The notes beneath the pieces are model-generated. The model ran no database searches and was not told where the DNA came from. It saw only the letters and a list, made by a program, of their open reading frames with translations. Positions 48,301-57,000 of a DNA stretch of 64,000 nt are shown in pieces. Made by a program: the position numbers and the translations under genes. Where the stretch lies: NCBI RefSeq assembly GCF_020091405.1, contig NZ_CP081903.1, positions 992,001 through 1,056,000 of the forward strand, given 5' to 3'. This DNA is from Bacteroides cellulosilyticus. GTDB taxonomy: Bacteria; Bacteroidota; Bacteroidia; Bacteroidales; Bacteroidaceae. The number at the start of each line of letters is the position of its first letter. The first letter of the stretch is position 1.

Positions 48301-49404
48301 GAGATCATCATTGCCGTAAGTGATAATGGAGAAGGTATTTCAGAAGAGAATCTCTCTAAATTATTCAATCGGTTCTATGAAGGAGATTACCGGAAATACC
48401 ACACAACAGGGCATGGAATAGGTCTGTCCCTGACCAAAGACCTTGTAACCCTGCATCACGGAACTATTGAAGTTAAAAGCCAACTTGGGCAAGGCACTAC
48501 ATTCAGTGTTACACTCCCCATTACGGAAGACGCATTCTCCGAAGAAGAAATTGACAAAAGTATTCTATCACTACCGGAGACAACAGAAACCGAAAACACA
48601 GACAATGAGAGTAATAAAGTCACATCCCTTATAGAAACAATTGAAGAAGGAGACAGAAAAACATTGCTGTTAGTTGAGGACAACGAAGATTTGCTTAATA
48701 TCATGTCTCACTCATTAGCACGAGAATATCATATCCTTAAAGCTACCAACGGCAAAGAAGCCATAGAGCAACTGGAAAAAGCGAAAGATATCAAAATTGT
48801 CATTTCAGATGTTATGATGCCTGTAATGAATGGCATAGAACTTTGCCATTACGTAAAGAAACAAGAAGAGTTATTACATATTCCTATCATCCTTCTGACA
48901 GCCAAGAACAGCGAATCAGACATCATCGAAGGATACGAAGCAGGTGCTGATGATTATATAACCAAACCATTTCAGTTAACTCTGCTTTTAGCCAAAATAA
49001 AGAGTCTACTGAAAAATAAAGAGAATCTTTTCAAGGATTACTCGGATGCCATTTATTTCAAAATGCAAAAGCCTGATATAGACTCTGCCGACAAAGTATT
49101 CCTGCAAGAGGCTATCAACTGTGTATACGAGCATCTGGATAACGTCGAGTTCGACCAACAGGCATTTGCCGATGCCATGAAAGTAAGCAAATCTACTCTT
49201 TACAGGAGAATAAAAAACTTATCAGGTGAATCACCTTCTGTTTTCATCTCAGATATACGTTTGCAAACAGCCCACAAAATCATCTCGGATAATCCTAATA
49301 TCCGGATTTCTGACTTGGCTTATACCGTAGGCTATAATGACCCCAAATATTTTAGTAGTTGCTTTAAAAAGAAATTTAATATTATTCCCAGTGAGATGTC
49401 ATAG
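45331..49404 (+). CDS. Hybrid two-component system sensor/regulator (HTCS) of PUL2
   Basis: 1357 residues from ATG 45331, chosen over an in-frame ATG at 45244 because it gives a signal peptide (to GNTQG/QEY). The order is periplasmic Reg_prop propeller repeats (W-I-G-T/W-L-G), a Y_Y_Y domain (~700-790), a transmembrane segment (~801-820), HisKA with H856 (THELLTPLT), HATPase (GHGIGLSLTKD), a receiver with D1160 (ISDVMMPVMNG), and an AraC-type DNA-binding domain (~1240-1355). It should sense a PUL2-derived oligosaccharide and activate the divergent susC promoter. It is distinct from the PUL1 HTCS in sequence, as its different operator also suggests. Confidence 0.95.
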   Translation: MKDIWKSYLIFFLITLISGNTQGQEYKSEFKSLPPYINIPTDVQQIYQDREGFIWFATRNGVCRFDGYELETFKSNLYTPNALSSNDILVIQEDYQNRLWIGTSYGLNMLDKKTGKIQKDFGVLNNERVQSLLITKDSTIWIGTGSWLYKNDKKPNQPNTAEDFIKVKQMDVKSLIEAPDNQIWIGTWSNGLHRYIVSTDSLITYPAFNPLNSAYFLFQDSKEQIWIGTWGYGLYKLHHPYDTEKAYFEKFVHEKGNNNSLIHNLIYSISEDPSTGTLWIGTLEGLSCFNGKNFVNYAPNIPSSGLPYNEIITIFRDRTGTMWLGFLGGRVYWVKPQNLQFNRHQPTYASNQTACNNIQGLTIYKDDLWIGLEKHSFIIHDRTTHSNSKREKAFSPTILNSEDTYYSFLKPQNRDELWLGSFGNGLYIYRPEDHRQPLSNMSSTTIPQFPNFIFCMFEDNRQNVYLGSTTGLSILTKEGQFYHYNNLLSPQRQYSHNIYSITQDSLNNIWIGTDHSGIFRMPPPQDYGKCTFFSYSINNQKINSNEIQCIFVNKEGNILVGTDGGGLNLYDPRQDSFISIHTQYNIPGDMICSILEDKQHNLWMGSNVGLIKLNLKDSIAESKCRLYTTSDGLQDNKFARGAACQAEDGEMFFGGPQGYNSFYPEKLTADEAQPEIFITDIQIQNQSLKNLPATERAAISDFAPGYTRTLRLNYRQNDFSCKLSVLNFYNPEKNEYAYKLEGLDHTWQYTSNRSNIISYSNLESGTYTLYIKGSNGNGKWSEVKEAITITVTPPWWSSPWAYFFYSIFIVSLIANAIRIGRKKIRQKNVLRIKELEQKKQEELNRAKLQFFTNITHELLTPLTVISVTLNEIKSYAPSDYYSIMENNINRLKRLLQQILEFRKAESGNLKLKVSQGNITSFIMNSVNSFLPLVKKKKMQLEISAEQEDIIGYFDPDKIDKILYNLLSNAFKYNKEGKKIHINISYSTSSKEIIIAVSDNGEGISEENLSKLFNRFYEGDYRKYHTTGHGIGLSLTKDLVTLHHGTIEVKSQLGQGTTFSVTLPITEDAFSEEEIDKSILSLPETTETENTDNESNKVTSLIETIEEGDRKTLLLVEDNEDLLNIMSHSLAREYHILKATNGKEAIEQLEKAKDIKIVISDVMMPVMNGIELCHYVKKQEELLHIPIILLTAKNSESDIIEGYEAGADDYITKPFQLTLLLAKIKSLLKNKENLFKDYSDAIYFKMQKPDIDSADKVFLQEAINCVYEHLDNVEFDQQAFADAMKVSKSTLYRRIKNLSGESPSVFISDIRLQTAHKIISDNPNIRISDLAYTVGYNDPKYFSSCFKKKFNIIPSEMS

Positions 49405-49449
49405 AATGATTATTTATTGAAAACAGTCCAAGATTTCCAATCAGAAAAA

Positions 49450-49483
49450 GCTACCCTTACATAGAAAAACATATAAGGATAGC
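49450..49483 (-). terminator. Hairpin-T-run terminator at the end of the RHS region
   Basis: The arms GCTACCCTTACAT (49450-49462) and ATATAAGGATAGC (49471-49483) pair with two mismatches. On the minus strand the hairpin is directly followed by TTTTTC. It lies 51 bp past the stop of the minus-strand gene at 49534. It may also serve the convergent HTCS gene that ends at 49404. Confidence 0.65.
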
Positions 49484-49533
49484 CATTAACTCAGACCTCT
49501 ACAAATGATGAGTACTAAAACTTTAATTCATAA

Positions 49534-49905
49534 TTATTCCGACATACAGGGTTGTTTACCCTTTTCCCATAATACATCGGCTATTTGAGGGTCTGCAAAA
49601 CTATACTCAAGCAAGAAACAATCACCAATAGCGTAATTATCACTAGAGTTCCATTCAATTGTTTCATAACACTGATTATCAACAAAATACTCTACAGTTG
49701 CTTGTTTTCCTCGGACTACTCCAGTTCCAGGCTTTCGGCGTATGTCAATTACCTTACAAGTAGTAATTCCACTTTCCTTTAACATCTGACATTTATAGAT
49801 ATACGCTATAGGCAGAAAAATAATTAATATAATAGAAACAACCCAGTTTATTTTAGTCTGCATACTTTTCTCTTTTTTCTTAGGGCTTCTTGTACTCTTC
49901 ATCAT
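49534..49905 (-). CDS. Small membrane protein, candidate immunity protein of the displaced RHS tip
   Basis: 123 residues; M15 (49863) is an equally possible start. One hydrophobic segment (NWVVSIILIIFLPIAYIY) sits near the N-terminus, followed by a ~70-residue beta-rich domain (TVEYFVDNQCYETIEW, DCFLLEYSFADPQ) that resembles DUF3592-type small membrane proteins. It overlaps the stop of the orphan C-terminal tip at 49880, just as the gene at 50363 overlaps the RHS protein. That arrangement is typical of toxin-immunity pairs. No family was recognised with certainty, and the immunity role is inference from context. Confidence 0.6.
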   Translation of the reverse strand: MMKSTRSPKKKEKSMQTKINWVVSIILIIFLPIAYIYKCQMLKESGITTCKVIDIRRKPGTGVVRGKQATVEYFVDNQCYETIEWNSSDNYAIGDCFLLEYSFADPQIADVLWEKGKQPCMSE

Positions 49906-50031
49906 TCCAATCCATTTTTAAGTTAAATCTATCTACTCCTCTTGTTACGATTTCTTCAACAGCATTCGAATTCATTTGGCCTATTGTAGAATTAAGCATC
50001 TGAGTTCCAACCTGTTTAACTCGAGTTTTTT
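49880..50031 (-). pseudogene. Orphan RHS C-terminal tip
   Basis: On the minus strand an open frame without a start codon reads TRVKQVGTQMLNSTIGQMNS, then NAVEEIVTRGVDRFNLKMDW and ends EEYKKP-stop at 49880. Its ending (F-N-L-K-M-D-W) is reminiscent of the intact RHS tail (F-S-L-K-I-T-E-D-K-W). It follows a damaged RHS core fragment in another frame and directly precedes a small membrane-protein gene. This is the layout of a displaced tip-immunity cassette left after replacement of the RHS C-terminus. Confidence 0.6.
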
Positions 50032-50312
50032 TGTGCATCAAAAGTGTGTGTATAGCCTATTCCTAAATTATCCGTTCCAGAGTCTCGTTCTTCTGCACAT
50101 ACACTTTTTCAGCCTTTCTCGTAGTGTTACATCTGTATGCTCAAAAGAATAAATCAGACGTCCCAATCCATCATATTTGTATACAGTCCAGCGCTTTTTA
50201 CCTTTTTGAACGCCATTTTGTTCAAGTAACAGACGGTCGGTATGGTCATAAGCTAGAGTAATGGATTCACAATCGGGAAACTTTTTCCCAATGCAGTGAC
50301 AACCCCTGCCGC
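50032..50312 (-). pseudogene. Displaced, frameshifted RHS core fragment
   Basis: This stretch is a degenerate copy of 53028-53290 inside the intact RHS gene. Translated on the minus strand it gives LEQNGVQKGKKRWTVYKYD and GRLIYSFEHTD, as in the parent (LEQNGVQKGKKRWTVYKYD, GRLLYSFEHTD). Four residues are then missing and the frame shifts after LRERLKK. The copy comes from the middle of the parent protein (residues ~267-355), not its C-terminus, so a simple tip exchange does not explain it fully. It has no start codon and cannot make a product. Confidence 0.85.
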
Positions 50313-50362
50313 ATAAAATACATGAGACAGGGGCTGTTTAATTAAGGCGGATTTAATTCCCG

Positions 50363-50848
50363 CTATTTTTTACTCTTATATTCTCCACGTGCATACACCC
50401 CAATCCATTTATCATGATCTGCAAATCTCCAAATAAGGAAAGTAAAAAGAAACCCTAAAAAGGAAATACATATGTGTACCAAGTAATGTCTTTGCTTATA
50501 CACAGAGTTAGGTACTCCTTTCACCATACTAAGAGACGGGATGACAGTATTGCAATAAACTGTTACAGAATCAAGACTTTCTCTCATATCTTCACTAAAA
50601 AAGGAATGTTCACCATTATAAGTTTGATTTCTAAAACGATATTGATATTTCAGCACCATACTAGGCCTCTTCACAGCAGTATCATTTTCCAATATATATG
50701 AACAGTTGTCAGCTGGTACATATTTAAAAACATTTCCTATACCATTATACATTACATACATAATTATAGAAAAAAGGAATGCACTACCACATACAAAAAG
50801 CCCCGCATACAAGGCTAATTTATAAATAAATCTAATTACTGATTCCAT
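50363..50848 (-). CDS. Membrane protein overlapping the RHS gene, candidate immunity protein
   Basis: 161 residues with two hydrophobic segments (ALYAGLFVCGSAFLFSIIMY ~13-32 and HICISFLGFLFTFLIWRF ~125-142) enclosing a ~75-residue beta-rich domain (LKYQYRFRNQTYNGEH, VTVYCNTVIPS), the DUF3592-like layout. Its start overlaps the last 13 bases of the RHS gene, so translation is coupled. Immediately-downstream small genes of RHS toxins are usually immunity proteins. A membrane location suggests the toxin could act on membranes or the periplasm. No family was identified with certainty, and the role is inferred from position. Confidence 0.65.
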   Translation of the reverse strand: MESVIRFIYKLALYAGLFVCGSAFLFSIIMYVMYNGIGNVFKYVPADNCSYILENDTAVKRPSMVLKYQYRFRNQTYNGEHSFFSEDMRESLDSVTVYCNTVIPSLSMVKGVPNSVYKQRHYLVHICISFLGFLFTFLIWRFADHDKWIGVYARGEYKSKK

Positions 50849-53800
50849 TTATCCTCCGTTATTTTTAATGAAAACTCTGTTGTAATAGAAGTCCCAGCAT
50901 CAATTCTCCAAATTGAATTCGCCGTCTTTTTTCCAACCTCACCCATTCCTTTTGTTATTTGATTAACCACTACACCTGTCGTTTCAGCAGATGCTCCCAT
51001 TTCTCTCAAAACTGTTGATGTAGAATTTATATTATTCGACATTGTTTGCTGAATAGACTTAGCAGAAGTAGTGAACATTTTTCCTAAGTTACTAGCAACA
51101 CCACTTGCTACTCCTCCAACTGCACCAGCAATCGCTCCATTTACAGCTTTACTAGAGAAATTCTCTGTTGATATTTTAACTTCTCCTTTATCTAATTGTT
51201 CAACAACCTGCCCAACAACATCGCCAGCAACAGCACCACCTGCACCACCAATAGTTCCTGCAGCAGCTCCTACTCCCAAAACAAGCAGAGAGCCTCCACC
51301 GGTTGCTACAGCACTTCCAACAGCTAAATCAACAGCGGCACCTGTTATTGCACCGGAAACAGCACCTTCTGCAACACCTGCCCAAACATTCCGACCTTCT
51401 CTATAAGCTCTGAATCCACCAACTATACCACCAAAAATTCCACCAATGGCAGTACCTACAATCTTCCCATCAGGATCAACATGTTTCACAGGATCATTTA
51501 AACAATATACATACGGTGATACTTCATAATACTTTTCCGCCAGGGGATCCACCGCATGCCATCTTCCTACCGCCGCATCATACTGTCTCGTTCCATAATC
51601 ATACCAATTCAATCCTTTCCTCACATCCAATTCCTTACCATTATACTTATAAGGTTGAACATTCGTACTATTAGCATATAGCCCTCCAAAAGGATAATAA
51701 TGATTCACCTCCTCAACACTACCGGATTCATTGATAACTACACGGTTGTTACCCTGATGATCCTGCAAATAATAATGAGGTTTCTTGTCGGACAAAGTAA
51801 CATAGCCAGCCTCAGTCAACATCCTTTTAGCTGTACCATCTTCATAGATTACATCGCCGCAATACTCAGTTGTCGTAGTAGATCCCCCAATTTTATGTAT
51901 CGTTTTCAGCTTCGCACCGTCACCGCCATAAGTATAAGCTATCGTGCTACCATCCTTAAACATTACCTTACTTGGCAAATTTAAACAATTATATTGAATA
52001 CTTGTAATATTCTTGTTGGAATCTTCCGTTAAGTTACCATTAGCATCATAAGAATACTCTTTCGTAAGCTTAGCGCCATCTTTGAATTCAAAACCGTTAT
52101 TGTATGCAGTAGCAGTGACAGCATCGTTTACAGTCTTCAGCTGATTACCGGTCAGAGTCATAGTAAGATTATCAACAAAGCCATAAGTACTTGCACCGGT
52201 TTGTCCGTATCTCTTCAAGCCCAAGATATTACCATTCTTATCATAATTCGTAACTTGTTCCGTAAAACGATTCACATTCGTACCAATCGCAGAACCTTCA
52301 CCATAAGCGGCAGTCAGCAAACGATTCAAACCGTCATAACTGAACTTATAACCACGAAGCGTACTCTCATTACCCGATTTCCAAGTCATACTACTGACAT
52401 TACCGCCATAACAAGGAGTTCCGTTACCCGTATGGTAGTATAAGTTCTGGGTAAATTTACTGCCGCTGATGCCAGTCAGCCAGTTACGAATATTATAAGC
52501 GTACGAGGCGGAATATACATTAGCATTATAGCTCCGCTTCTGAAGACGTCCATAGCCGTCGTAACCATTACTGTACAAAACGGACTGTGTACCACCATTC
52601 AAACTACAACGTACTTCCGTCAAGCGTTCCGCATCATCATAACTGTAAACATATTCCCTGTCAGAGGTAGAACCGCCATTACTGCCATAATGGTAATAAT
52701 GATGACGTAACGGTTTGCCTGTGAAACTATAAGCATAATATTCCTTATCATAGCCACCACGAACATTCGAAGAATGATGTTGTACTAAGCGACCCTTCTG
52801 ATCATAATACATTGCCGAAGCCGTATATTTTCCGGAACCATCCAGAAGATATGAACGGGTACCCGTCTGCAAACCATCAGCATAATCCGAACGGGTACCA
52901 TAACCTGACTTTGCCAGATAAGCCAGGGAGGTACTTTCTGTTGAGCCCAGTGACGCAAGAAACTTGTAATCATCGTAATAATTCACAAGAATCAACTGCA
53001 AGTCAGTACCCCAAGAAACGGTAGTGTTTGTATAGCCTATTCCTAAATTATCCGTTCCCGAGTCTCGTTCTTCAACACATATATTTTTCAACCTTTCTCG
53101 CAGCGTAGCAACAGGCGTCGCATCCGTATGCTCAAAAGAATAAAGCAGGCGACCCAATACATCATATTTGTATACGGTCCAGCGTTTTTTACCTTTTTGA
53201 ACGCCATTTTGTTCAAGCGCTAAACGGTCGGCACGATCATAAACCAAAAAGACAGGTTCACAGCCCGGAAGTTTTTTCTCAATGCAGCGGTCACGGTCGT
53301 CATACTTATAGCTATAGGCATAGCCCCCCAAAGACGTCGCATCAATCCTTCCGTCCAGTTGCGGTGGAAGGACATAACATAAAAGCCCGTAATCATTATA
53401 AACATAATAGGTATCATGCGAAACTCCCTTGTTGCGCTGACGCACTAAAACAGTATGTTGCTGTTTATCCGTAAAGGTCAGCGTACTGTCATTATCCTCA
53501 CCTACTGAAAGGCTAACCCGGAGTTCTCCGGCAGCATAAACGGAAGGCGAGCCTTGTGTTATACTATAATCGGAAGATATGGCGTAGTGCCGGGCTGATA
53601 AAAGCCCGTTCACACTCGCATCATTCACCAAATAGTCGCTACACTTCTTCTTACCCGCACTGTGCCAAGCCGCACCTGCTCCCGTTTCAGAAAGTACTCG
53701 TTCCAAAGGAGAGGCTTCATATCCAATTTCCTTGTAAGGAGAAGCGTCTCCGGTGAACTTGGCCGCCTGTTCGGAAAGGCCTGACACATAGCTTCCAGTA

Positions 53801-54087
53801 CTACCTATTGATTGAACCGGAATAAATTCCCGCCATTTCCGGCCATAACCGTCATATTGTATACCGGAAACCAAATCCTGCCCATTAGGCGCAAATTGCT
53901 TCAGAACTAATTGTTCTTCACGTCCCAAATCATCAAAGTACTGAATCTGTTCCATACATTTAGAAGCATTTCCGGCTTCCCGATAAGTGCGTGTTTGCAC
54001 ATAATTATTGCTTAAAGACTGTGCAGATACCTGTATCGGAAGTAGTCCCAAAAGCATTGTTATTAAAGATTGTATAAATCGTTTCAT
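50836..54087 (-). CDS. RHS-repeat protein (DUF6443 type) with variable C-terminal tail, putative polymorphic toxin
   Basis: 1083 residues with a signal peptide (to VSA/QSL, ~23). The N-terminal DUF6443-like domain (YVQTRTYREAGNA, QYFDDLGREEQLVLKQFAP) is followed by YD/RHS repeats (~200-790) and the RHS-associated core ending DPDGK at ~875 (YGTRQYDAAVGRWHAVDPLA). The last 208 residues differ in character: ~130 Gly/Ala-rich hydrophobic residues (pre-toxin or membrane-inserting region), then ~78 residues with no recognised toxin motif. RHS cores form a shell around the C-terminal toxin. The gene is followed by an overlapping membrane protein and preceded by a large RHS companion (12 bp gap). Confidence 0.85.
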   Translation of the reverse strand: MKRFIQSLITMLLGLLPIQVSAQSLSNNYVQTRTYREAGNASKCMEQIQYFDDLGREEQLVLKQFAPNGQDLVSGIQYDGYGRKWREFIPVQSIGSTGSYVSGLSEQAAKFTGDASPYKEIGYEASPLERVLSETGAGAAWHSAGKKKCSDYLVNDASVNGLLSARHYAISSDYSITQGSPSVYAAGELRVSLSVGEDNDSTLTFTDKQQHTVLVRQRNKGVSHDTYYVYNDYGLLCYVLPPQLDGRIDATSLGGYAYSYKYDDRDRCIEKKLPGCEPVFLVYDRADRLALEQNGVQKGKKRWTVYKYDVLGRLLYSFEHTDATPVATLRERLKNICVEERDSGTDNLGIGYTNTTVSWGTDLQLILVNYYDDYKFLASLGSTESTSLAYLAKSGYGTRSDYADGLQTGTRSYLLDGSGKYTASAMYYDQKGRLVQHHSSNVRGGYDKEYYAYSFTGKPLRHHYYHYGSNGGSTSDREYVYSYDDAERLTEVRCSLNGGTQSVLYSNGYDGYGRLQKRSYNANVYSASYAYNIRNWLTGISGSKFTQNLYYHTGNGTPCYGGNVSSMTWKSGNESTLRGYKFSYDGLNRLLTAAYGEGSAIGTNVNRFTEQVTNYDKNGNILGLKRYGQTGASTYGFVDNLTMTLTGNQLKTVNDAVTATAYNNGFEFKDGAKLTKEYSYDANGNLTEDSNKNITSIQYNCLNLPSKVMFKDGSTIAYTYGGDGAKLKTIHKIGGSTTTTEYCGDVIYEDGTAKRMLTEAGYVTLSDKKPHYYLQDHQGNNRVVINESGSVEEVNHYYPFGGLYANSTNVQPYKYNGKELDVRKGLNWYDYGTRQYDAAVGRWHAVDPLAEKYYEVSPYVYCLNDPVKHVDPDGKIVGTAIGGIFGGIVGGFRAYREGRNVWAGVAEGAVSGAITGAAVDLAVGSAVATGGGSLLVLGVGAAAGTIGGAGGAVAGDVVGQVVEQLDKGEVKISTENFSSKAVNGAIAGAVGGVASGVASNLGKMFTTSAKSIQQTMSNNINSTSTVLREMGASAETTGVVVNQITKGMGEVGKKTANSIWRIDAGTSITTEFSLKITEDKWNQ

Positions 54088-54099
54088 ATTTTTCCATAT

Positions 54100-57000
54100 T
54101 TAATCTAACGGCGCATCTAATACATAGGGATATTGATAAGTAACGCCATTGGTCGCTTTATTTATCACAGTCCGGCAGCATTTGTCACCTTGGTTATACA
54201 CTATATAAATTCGCGATTGCCCTTTAGGAAATCTCACAGTAACGAAGTCTGCACCATTGCCATACCGAACAAATTTATTGTTATTGTTATAATCGTTTAT
54301 ATAAAAAGTAATCCCCTTGTATGTATTCGTCTGATATTCTAATAAGAAGGTGATGTCTGTTTCACAAGGACAATCAATGTATGCCTCAATAAAGCGTTCG
54401 TTACCTTCTTTAAAGGTATGAATGTTCTGAAAACTAACAGCCATATTAGGTACTATTTCAAAAGATACTACGCTTGTGGCACTTGCCCCTGCCACCCTAT
54501 CATGTATTGTGCAAGCCAGTTGATACGTTCCAAGAACAGTGAATTCATAGGTGAAATTAGAATTTTCTGTTCTATAGTTCAAACCTTTATCGTTTGTCAA
54601 GACCCAACTGTAAGAATAATCTCCACTTCCTCCACTACCCCATGCAGCTATTGAAACTCTACCAAGGGGATAAGTTTGCCCAGCTCCTATCCTCAATTCC
54701 AGAGGTTGGTAAGATGGAGGAGGCTCAACAGGGGCACTCACTGAATCGCATTTATAATGATAGCCATATTCTTTTTCCTTATTATTTCCATAATCCAATT
54801 CAGCTGCTAACTCCCCGAATTTATTATAATGAAAGCTCTTACGGTTTCCATTCGGAACAACTACAGAACTGACTCCCTCAAGTGGACGATAAGTATAAGA
54901 CGTCACCAATCCAATGCCTCGAAGAGTAGAGCGCAAAGAGGCACATGTACCTGCTAACATCGTGCTATCCGAATAACTTTTTATCTGTCCAAACCTCTCC
55001 GGGAAAGACTCATATCCCGCACCTTCAAGCTTAGCTACCGGATATAAAGAGCCATAGCCATAAATATAGGAGATACGTTGCGAACCATCCTTTACCGCTT
55101 CCAATAAATTACCATAATCATCGTACCTAATAAACTGTATGCGCGTTTCCCTCTCTTTATCACCTTTACCCGTCTCTATGCGATCTACTACAGGAATGTC
55201 CGATGACAGGCGATATGGATTATATACATCATATTTTGCATTCCCCATAGTAGCAACACGATGTATTACCGGCCGCACTATATTACGGTTTACCATCGTT
55301 TTTGAAACTTCATCAGTGAAATCTGTAGGATAAAAAACACTTTCAACTTGCGTTTTTCCCCCGTTCAATGTATTCTTTACCATGGTAGGTAATAAGTAAT
55401 CATTATACTCATATTCAGTTTTACGACCAAATGTTCGATCACCTTCATACTCTTTCACTTCCGAAGAAGTCAACAGTTTATATCCGGTAAAGAAGGACAA
55501 AGAACCGTCATACCGGTAAGGTTCCGGCACACCTTTGGCAATAGCCCGGCTATCAACAGGATTAGGAACTACTCTACCTATCTTTAAAGTACGTATTGTC
55601 TCCCAACTTGTTACAGCCGGGTCATAAAACAAATAACTTTTTTGCGGTTCGAGTTTCATATAAGTTATTTGCTTAAGATTTTCAATCTTTCTATAGGTAT
55701 TCTTTTGCTCACTCAGCAGATTTCCTTTACCATCATAAACAGCTTTACGTAGCAATTGCCCTACACTCCAGTCTTTATACGGACGATAAGCTCTTTTATG
55801 AAGCAAAGGGCAATATGGAGGCACAGCCTCACGAACGGAACGGATAGCATTCAGGTTACTATAATCATATTCATATACGGTTTTTCCACATTTTCCCTCC
55901 TCGTCCGCATATTCGGCCACATAGTCGTATACTATAGAAGCGGAAGATTCCAAAAAATCATTCACTACAGGCCGTGCATGCAGATCAACTTTATAGACTC
56001 TGTAAGTTTCAAACCAAGAAGGAGGTCCAATGCCAGCAGATTGTTTGTAACAAACCTGTTCGTAAGACGTCATGAAATCATAGAAAGTAAGCACACGCAC
56101 AGGAAGCCCTTGCCCATATTCTCCTCTACCATATTTGAATATACGCCGTGATGCAACCGTACCATCTGATTGTAGATTCTTAATTTCCTTGATACGTAAG
56201 CTTCCATTAGAAACCGATTTCGTACGATGAGATTCCTCAAATCTATTACGTTCATATTGAAATTCTGTTCTTCCTCCCGTTGGGTAGGTGACACTCTTAA
56301 GCATAAATGTCAATCCGGGAGCCTCATCACCATCTTGATAAAAGTCTTTCCCGCCATAGCGAAAATACATAGTATCAATCGGAATGCCATTATCGTTGTA
56401 AAGCGCAAATTCAGTATACAATTCAGGAATATTCGTCTGATTATTCCCTGATAGTTGATAATATCCCCATGGATTTACGTGCGGAGTATCATAAGCCACT
56501 CCACGCCGATCCCAGTACTGAAAACTATATTGCCTCTGCGAAAGCCCGTCTTTCGAAGTCTCAAGTACACCGTTCAAACAAGGTCGTTCACCAAACCTCT
56601 CCGTCAATAATTGAAAACGTTTCACCACATTTCCCAGATAATCCTTTATGACAATCCCGTTCAAGACTTTCTGACTTGTTTGGTACTCAGCTATCATAAC
56701 ATAAGTAAACTCTATACTCCCACCGGGAAAATTGATCCGACTCAGGTATTTGGAGGATATAGACTGTATCCAATAGCTCGTAGTGCGAGTATCATTACAC
56801 ATTAAGACCAAATCATTATCCTTAATACCATCGCTGTGGAAAACATTATAAGTACTTACTCTCATCTCAGTACCCATTGTAGAAGTCCCTGTAACATCAC
56901 GCTGAACCAACTTCACCTTACGTCCGTTCGACTTTTCATAAGGATAATTAATGAATTCATCGGTCAATACATTTTCCTTCCCATTGCAATATGGTATTAC

